A stretch of DNA of 18,330 bases from Solirubrobacteraceae bacterium (GTDB lineage: Bacteria > Actinomycetota > Thermoleophilia > Solirubrobacterales > Solirubrobacteraceae), in NCBI GenBank assembly GCA_030151725.1, contig JASLDD010000084.1:1-18330 (forward strand), given 5' to 3'. This document shows, one piece after another, positions 13,970 through 18,330 of the stretch (position 1 is the first letter of the stretch; every line of letters starts with the position of its first letter). Under the pieces are notes generated by a model. That model saw only the letters and a list, made by a program, of their open reading frames with translations. It was not told the origin of the DNA and did not search any database. Both the position numbers and the translations under genes were made by a program.

Positions 13970-16373
13970 CGCCGATCTCTTTGAGCGCTGAGACGATCCG
14001 CTGGCGCACCGGCGCTATGTCCTCGTCGGTGAGCGTCGCCTCCAGCGAGCGGAAGCTCAGCGCAAGCGCCAGCGAGCGTCTGCCCTCCCCCACCTGCGCG
14101 CCCGTATACACGTCGAACACGTCGACATCCGCAAGCGCCTGTCCCCCCTGTGCGCGCACGCTCGAGAGCACCTCGGCCACGGGGACCGACACTGGCAGCG
14201 TGACCGCGAGGTCCTGACGCAGCGAGGGGAACGACCCGAACGCCTCAAAGGACACCGTCGGCTGCGCCACATTGGCGAGCTTGCCGAGGTCGACCGCAAA
14301 GGCCGCCGTGCGCTCCAGGTCCCACTCTTTAGCCACCAACGGGTGCACCTCGCCGATGAAACCGAGCATCGTCTCGCCCGCCAGCACCGCGGCGCTCCGT
14401 CCAGGATGCAGGAACGGCCATGTGCGCTCCTGCACCGACCAGTCGACGTGGAAGCGCTCGAGCAGCGCGCCCAGCAGTGCCTTGGCGGCGAAGAAGTCCG
14501 CCTGCCCCGGCTGGCCGCGCCAGGAGCGGGGAGCGAGGGCGCCCGTCAGGAGCACACCGAGCGCGTGGTGCTCATCGGCCAGTGAGCCTTCGGGCGCGGC
14601 GCGGTAGACGGTGCCCGACTCGAATATCGCCACATCGGGGCCGCTGCGGGCGACGTTGTGGCGGGCGGCGTCCAGCAGCGAGCCGAGCAGCGTGGGGCGC
14701 ATGATCGACTGCCCGTCCGACAGCGGGTTCTCGACCTTCACGACGTTGCGCATGGGGTGATCGGCCGGCAGGCGCAGGCGGTCGAGCAGCGCCGGCTCGG
14801 TGAAGCTCCAGCCGACGATCTCGTGCAGGCCACGGCCGACCATCGCGTCCTCCGCCGCGCGGCGCACACGCTGGGCATGAGTGAGCTTGCCGGCGGCGCC
14901 CCGACGGGCAGGGAGCGTGGCCGGCAGGTGCTCCAGGCCGTCGATGCGTGCCACCTCCTCGATCAGATCGATCTCGCGCGTGACGTCCTCGCGACGCAGC
15001 GCCGGCACCGTCACCTCGAGGGCTCCCTGAACGGGCTTCGGCGCGAAGTCGAGCGCCATGAGGATCTCCGCCTGGCGCTCGGCGGGAACGTCGAGGCCGA
15101 GGATCGCGTGCACACGAGCCTCGCGCAGGGTGAGCTCTTGAAGTGCGGGCAGTGGACCGCCGACGTCGATCGTGCCAGGAGCCACGCTCGCTCCGCACAG
15201 CTCGATCATTAGCTGCGTGGCGATCGCCTGGGCGTGCATGCACTGCTCCGGTTGAAGACCCTTCTCAAAGCGCCCCGACGCCTCGCTGCGAAGCGCAAGC
15301 GACCAGGAGGTTCGGTGGATGTTGGGGCCGTTCCACGTCGCCACCTCCATCAGCACCCGCTTGGTGTCCGGCTGGACCTCAGAGCGCGCGCCGCCCATCA
15401 CCCCGGCAATCGACGTGGGCCCATCGGCGTCCTCGATGACGACCATCTCGGAGTCCAGCGTGCGCGTCTGCCCGTCGAGCGTCTCCACCTGCTCGTCCTC
15501 GCGCGCCCTGCGCACCGTCAGCTGCGCGCCGGCCACACGATCCAGGTCGAAGGCGTGCAGCGGCTGGCCGCTGAGCAGCATCGCGTAGTTGGTGATGTCG
15601 ACCACGTTGTTGATCGTGCGCTGCCCCGCCGCCACCAGGCGCGCTTTCAGCCACGGCGGCGAAGGCGCGATCGTGACGTTCTCGAAGATGCGGGCTGTGA
15701 AGCGCGGGCATAGGTCGGGACACTCCACGCGTATCTCAACGCCCGCCAGCGTCCCCTCCGAGCCTGGGTCATCGGTCCACGGCGCATCCGCCAGCTGAGC
15801 GCCCGTTGCAGCATGGAGCTCGCGCGCCACGCCATACACGCCCAGGCAATCGGGCCGGTTGGGCGTGATCTCCAGCTCGATCACATCTGTGGAGATCGCC
15901 AGCAGCTCCGCCAGCGGCGTGCCGGGAGCAAGCTCTGCGTCGAGCACGTGATCGCTCAGCACCAGGATGCCCTCGCCGCCCGAGCCGACCTCCAGCTCGG
16001 TCTCGGAAAGGATCATCCCTTCAGAGGAGACACCGCGGAGCTTGGCCTTCCTGAGCTTCGTCCCATCGGGCATCACAGCACCCGGCCGCGCCACGGCAAC
16101 GGTCTGCCCGGCGGCCACATTGGGAGCGCCGCATACGATCGTCGCCGGCCCATCCTCGTCGCCGAGGTCGACCTTGCACACCTTCAGGCGGTCGGCATCC
16201 GGGTGCTGGGCGGCGTCGAGCACGCGCCCCACCACAAACCCCTCGGTCGACTCAACACCGTGGTGGTGGATCGCCTCGACCTTTGTGCCCGTCATCGTCA
16301 GGCGCTCCTCGATCGCGCCCACGTCCAGCGCGGGATCGCAGTATTCGCGCAGCCATGGCAGCGGAACCCTCAT
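13953..16373 (-). CDS. pheT: Phenylalanyl-tRNA synthetase beta subunit
   Basis: Forms the alpha2-beta2 PheRS with PheS; the beta chain carries tRNA binding and editing. The product has 806 residues, normal for bacterial PheT. Order: N-terminal strand region MRVPLPWLREYCDP, an EMAP/OB tRNA-binding domain (about 43-150, VVGRVLDAAQHPDADRLKVC), B3/B4 editing domain in the middle, and a B5 domain around DVTREIDLIEEVARIDG. Then come the catalytic-like domain and the C-terminal FDX-ACB anticodon-binding domain (FGSFPSLRQDLAV onward, about 715-806). The ATG at 16373 has an AGGTG-type site 8 nt upstream and overlaps the stop of a 24-codon bridging frame. The 3' end overlaps argC. Confidence 0.98.
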   Translation of the reverse strand: MRVPLPWLREYCDPALDVGAIEERLTMTGTKVEAIHHHGVESTEGFVVGRVLDAAQHPDADRLKVCKVDLGDEDGPATIVCGAPNVAAGQTVAVARPGAVMPDGTKLRKAKLRGVSSEGMILSETELEVGSGGEGILVLSDHVLDAELAPGTPLAELLAISTDVIELEITPNRPDCLGVYGVARELHAATGAQLADAPWTDDPGSEGTLAGVEIRVECPDLCPRFTARIFENVTIAPSPPWLKARLVAAGQRTINNVVDITNYAMLLSGQPLHAFDLDRVAGAQLTVRRAREDEQVETLDGQTRTLDSEMVVIEDADGPTSIAGVMGGARSEVQPDTKRVLMEVATWNGPNIHRTSWSLALRSEASGRFEKGLQPEQCMHAQAIATQLMIELCGASVAPGTIDVGGPLPALQELTLREARVHAILGLDVPAERQAEILMALDFAPKPVQGALEVTVPALRREDVTREIDLIEEVARIDGLEHLPATLPARRGAAGKLTHAQRVRRAAEDAMVGRGLHEIVGWSFTEPALLDRLRLPADHPMRNVVKVENPLSDGQSIMRPTLLGSLLDAARHNVARSGPDVAIFESGTVYRAAPEGSLADEHHALGVLLTGALAPRSWRGQPGQADFFAAKALLGALLERFHVDWSVQERTWPFLHPGRSAAVLAGETMLGFIGEVHPLVAKEWDLERTAAFAVDLGKLANVAQPTVSFEAFGSFPSLRQDLAVTLPVSVPVAEVLSSVRAQGGQALADVDVFDVYTGAQVGEGRRSLALALSFRSLEATLTDEDIAPVRQRIVSALKEIGGELRG

Positions 16374-16444
16374 GCCATGTCACCTGGAGAGTTGGCGCTG
16401 TGCTGCGACTGAAGACGCCGTCCGGCGCCGGCATGCGTGTCCAT
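16370..16444 (-). CDS. Bridging mini-ORF, 24 codons, between pheS and pheT (HAGAGR motif)
   Basis: The ATG at 16444 shares its A with the pheS stop (TGATG), and the TGA overlaps the pheT start (ATGA). The whole gap is thus one short frame. The peptide starts MDTHAGAGRRLQSQ and ends SPGDMA. It shares HAGAGR, in the same place after the start, with the argB-argD mini-ORF. The two DNA segments match at 30 of the first 42 bases, including a perfect GCATGCCGGCGC. A hairpin GGCGCC/GGCGTC with a 4-nt loop (16413-16428) lies in it. It could be a coupling peptide or a small dispersed repeat. Too short for a codon-use test. Confidence 0.35.
   Translation of the reverse strand: MDTHAGAGRRLQSQHSANSPGDMA
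16413..16434 (-). repeat. Copy of intergenic sequence element shared with argB-argD gap (pheS-pheT copy)
   Basis: The minus strand reads GCATGCCGGCGC followed by similar bases (two changes in the next six); the other copy is at 10779-10800 on the minus strand. The core contains the 10-bp palindrome CCGGCGCCGG (16422-16431) here and the CCGGC/GCCGG hairpin in the other copy. Identity is seen directly; whether it is a mobile or regulatory repeat is unknown. Confidence 0.4.
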
Positions 16445-17508
16445 CAGAACTGCTCCAGGAATCGGAGGTCGTTCTCGTAGTAGAGCCGCAGGTCGGGAAT
16501 GCCGTGCTTGAGCATCGCGATCCGCTCCACGCCGAGCCCCCAGGCAAAGCCCTGGACCTTCTCGGGGTCATAGCCCGGAGAGTTGGCCTCGGTTGTTGGC
16601 AGGTGGGCATACACGTTGGGATCGACCTCTCCCGCGCCCAGGATCTCGAGCCAGCCCTCGCCCTTGCACAGGTAGCAGCGCGAGCCGTCCTTGAGGAAGC
16701 CATTGCCGGAGCAGTGAAAGCACGACACGTCGATCTCCACCGAAGGCTCGGTGAATGGGAAGAAGTGCGGGCGCAGGCGCACGTCGCGCTCATCGCCAAA
16801 GACAGCACGCGCGAACGACAGCAGCGTGCCCTTGAGGTCGGCGAGCGTGATGTCCTCATCGACGGCTAGACCCTCGATCTGGTGGAACTGCGGTGTGTGG
16901 GTGGCATCGAGGTCACGCCTGTACACGCGGCCGGGGATGACGACGTAAAGCGGCGGAGGATGTGCCTCCATGGCGCGCACCTGCATCGGTGAGGTATGCG
17001 TGCGCAGGACCGAGTCCGCTGAGGTGTAGAACGTGTCCGTCCGCGCCCGCGCCGGATGCGTGGGGCTGTGGTTGAGGGCGTCGAAGTTGTAGTGCACGGT
17101 CTCAACCTCAGGGCCCTCCATGACCGTGAAGCCGAGGCCCAAGAAGATGTCTTCGAGCTCGCGACGCGTTGCCGTGAGCACATGCAGCCGTCCGATCGGC
17201 TCGGGCGGGGCGCCGGGCAACGTCACGTCGATGCGATCCGCCTGCAGGCTCTGCTCTAGCTCCTCGCCTGCGAGCTGCTCGCCACGCTTTGCAATCAGCG
17301 CCTCGAGCGATTGGCGGGCGATGTTTGCGGCCTTGCCCACCGCGCCCCGCTGCTCGGGCGGCAGGCTTGCGACCTCGCGCAGCATCTGCGGGAGGTCGGC
17401 CTTGCGGCCGAGGTAGCGCACGCGCAGCTCCTCAAGTGCCTCGCTCGAGGAGGCGCCCGTTATCTCGCGCTCGGCCTCCACGCGCAGCTCTTCGATCCGT
17501 TCGATCAT
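16444..17508 (-). CDS. pheS: Phenylalanyl-tRNA synthetase alpha subunit
   Basis: Catalytic chain of PheRS, 354 residues. An N-terminal coiled coil (about 1-85) contacts tRNA. Class II motif 2 is around GRVYRRDLDATHTPQFHQIEG (193-213), and motif 3 is GFAWGLGVERIAMLKHGIPD (320-339). Between them is a four-cysteine insert, C263, C266, C278 and C281 (CFHC then CYLC), resembling a small zinc knuckle; similar CxxC pairs occur in other Gram-positive PheS, but the spacing here is longer than the form I know best. The ATG at 17508 overlaps the methyltransferase stop (ATGA), so the two are translationally coupled. Metal binding is inferred. Confidence 0.98.
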   Translation of the reverse strand: MIERIEELRVEAEREITGASSSEALEELRVRYLGRKADLPQMLREVASLPPEQRGAVGKAANIARQSLEALIAKRGEQLAGEELEQSLQADRIDVTLPGAPPEPIGRLHVLTATRRELEDIFLGLGFTVMEGPEVETVHYNFDALNHSPTHPARARTDTFYTSADSVLRTHTSPMQVRAMEAHPPPLYVVIPGRVYRRDLDATHTPQFHQIEGLAVDEDITLADLKGTLLSFARAVFGDERDVRLRPHFFPFTEPSVEIDVSCFHCSGNGFLKDGSRCYLCKGEGWLEILGAGEVDPNVYAHLPTTEANSPGYDPEKVQGFAWGLGVERIAMLKHGIPDLRLYYENDLRFLEQF

Positions 17509-18257
17509 GAAGCCGGGACCGTATCGTTGTCCCGCCCGCCCCGACGGGTCATCTCGTACAACGCCACCGTGGCAGCCATGGCCGCGTTGATGGACTCGGT
17601 TGCAATCGGGATACTCGCCACGCGATCGCTGGCCGCGAGCACGTCGTCGGGTAGGCCGTCGCGCTCAGAGCCGATCAGCAGTGTCACCGGGTGATCCTGC
17701 GCCTGCTCAGCGAGCGGGCCGCGCAGCGCGTCCTGTGCGCCTGCATCCAGCGCGACGCGCTCACCGGGGAGCTCACGTACGTCGGCCACGTGCGCCAGTG
17801 ACACAGCGAAGATCGCACCCATGCTCGCCCGCACCGCCTTCGGTGAGTGGGGGTCGGCGCAGTTGGGGCCAAGCACCACTGAAGAGGCGCCGAAGGCCGC
17901 CGCCGAGCGCAGCACCGTTCCCACATTGCCGGGGTCGCCCACGCCGTGCAGATACACGCACAGGGGACCGACCGCGCTGTCCCAGCGCTGCTCATACACG
18001 GCGATCGCACGCGTACCCGAACCGAGCGTCGAGACGCTGCCAAGCGCTGTGCGCTCGACATCCGTGAAGTCCGCTCCGCCGATATCGGTGCCCGCCAAGC
18101 GGTAACCCTCGATTGGCGCTCGCCCGGCAGCCGCAGCCGCCTGCACGAGGTCCTCGCCCTCGACCAGGAATCGTCCCTCAGCAGCGCGTCCGCGCCTGGT
18201 CTGCAGGCGGCGCAGCGCCTTCAGCTTGGGATTGTGGGTGGAGACAATGGTGGGCAT
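17505..18257 (-). CDS. SpoU/TrmH-family RNA 2'-O-ribose methyltransferase
   Basis: SAM-dependent knotted (SPOUT) methyltransferase acting on rRNA or tRNA; the family is certain, the target is not. The product has 250 residues. An N-terminal substrate-binding part (about 1-90) begins with the typical NPKLKALRRLQTRRGR segment. Motif 1 is GVGDPGNVGTVLRSA (105-119), with conserved N111 and R117. Motif 2 is LLIGSERDGLP (194-204), and motif 3 is IPIATESINAAMAATVALYE (217-236), forming the trefoil knot. Position between a terminator and pheST matches the common bacterial order infC-rpmI-rplT-methyltransferase-pheST. No Shine-Dalgarno is evident in the 36 nt between the terminator and the ATG at 18257, and I could not pick a promoter there. 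Confidence 0.92.
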   Translation of the reverse strand: MPTIVSTHNPKLKALRRLQTRRGRAAEGRFLVEGEDLVQAAAAAGRAPIEGYRLAGTDIGGADFTDVERTALGSVSTLGSGTRAIAVYEQRWDSAVGPLCVYLHGVGDPGNVGTVLRSAAAFGASSVVLGPNCADPHSPKAVRASMGAIFAVSLAHVADVRELPGERVALDAGAQDALRGPLAEQAQDHPVTLLIGSERDGLPDDVLAASDRVASIPIATESINAAMAATVALYEMTRRGGRDNDTVPAS

Positions 18258-18293
18258 GTGCTTGGTGTGTGGCGGCTTTCGAGTGGATGCAAC

Positions 18294-18328
18294 AAAAAGG
18301 GCGCCGTCCTTTTCAAGGAGCGACGCCC
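18294..18328 (-). terminator. Rho-independent terminator of an upstream gene (probably rplT)
   Basis: On the minus strand GGGCG...CGCCC (outer 5 bp) and TCCTT...AAGGA (inner 5 bp, 3-nt loop) form a long hairpin, followed at once by TTTTT (18294-18298). It ends a gene lying beyond the right edge. From the usual gene order that would be rplT (inference). It separates that gene from the methyltransferase-pheST-arg unit. Confidence 0.8.
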
Positions 18329-18330
18329 GG

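Overview
The window is GC-rich and tightly packed, with frequent GTG starts and 1-4 nt stop/start overlaps. This, with the gene order and protein sequence style, suggests a high-GC actinobacterium, most likely of the Thermoleophilia/Solirubrobacterales type. That placement is inferred from recall of these families and was not tested by a search.

Right to left on the minus strand there is one long apparent transcription unit. A rho-independent terminator at the right edge (18294-18328) closes an upstream gene outside the window. Then come a SpoU/TrmH-family RNA methyltransferase, pheS, pheT, argC, argJ, argB, argD, a GNAT acetyltransferase, argG and a 60-residue single-span membrane protein, with a hairpin (7614-7630) after it. 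The unit joins phenylalanyl-tRNA synthetase to the acetylated part of arginine synthesis: ArgJ supplies and recycles acetyl groups, ArgB, ArgC and ArgD make N-acetylornithine, and ArgG makes argininosuccinate. argF, argH and argR are not in the window.

A second minus-strand unit (7508-2867) holds an uncharacterised coiled-coil protein and dnaE, the replicative polymerase alpha subunit with an intact PHP domain. dnaE converges on nfo (endonuclease IV, plus strand) with 3 nt between the stops. nfo diverges from gltX (minus strand) across 43 nt. gltX is followed on the minus strand by an HDOD-like protein that runs off the left edge.

The most unusual signal lies in three same-strand gaps: pheS-pheT, argB-argD and coiled-coil-dnaE. 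Each is exactly filled by a short open frame (24, 37 and 13 codons). Its start overlaps the upstream stop and its stop overlaps the downstream start. Two of these peptides share an N-terminal motif, M-x-x-H-A-G-A-G-R, partly through synonymous codons. The argB-argD gap also forms a 15-bp long-range inverted repeat enclosing two small hairpins, with the argD ribosome-binding site inside one arm. Together these suggest a translational-coupling or attenuation device built from bridging mini-ORFs. No tRNA, rRNA, CRISPR array, insertion sequence or prophage was seen, and no gene-free stretch exceeds 132 nt.
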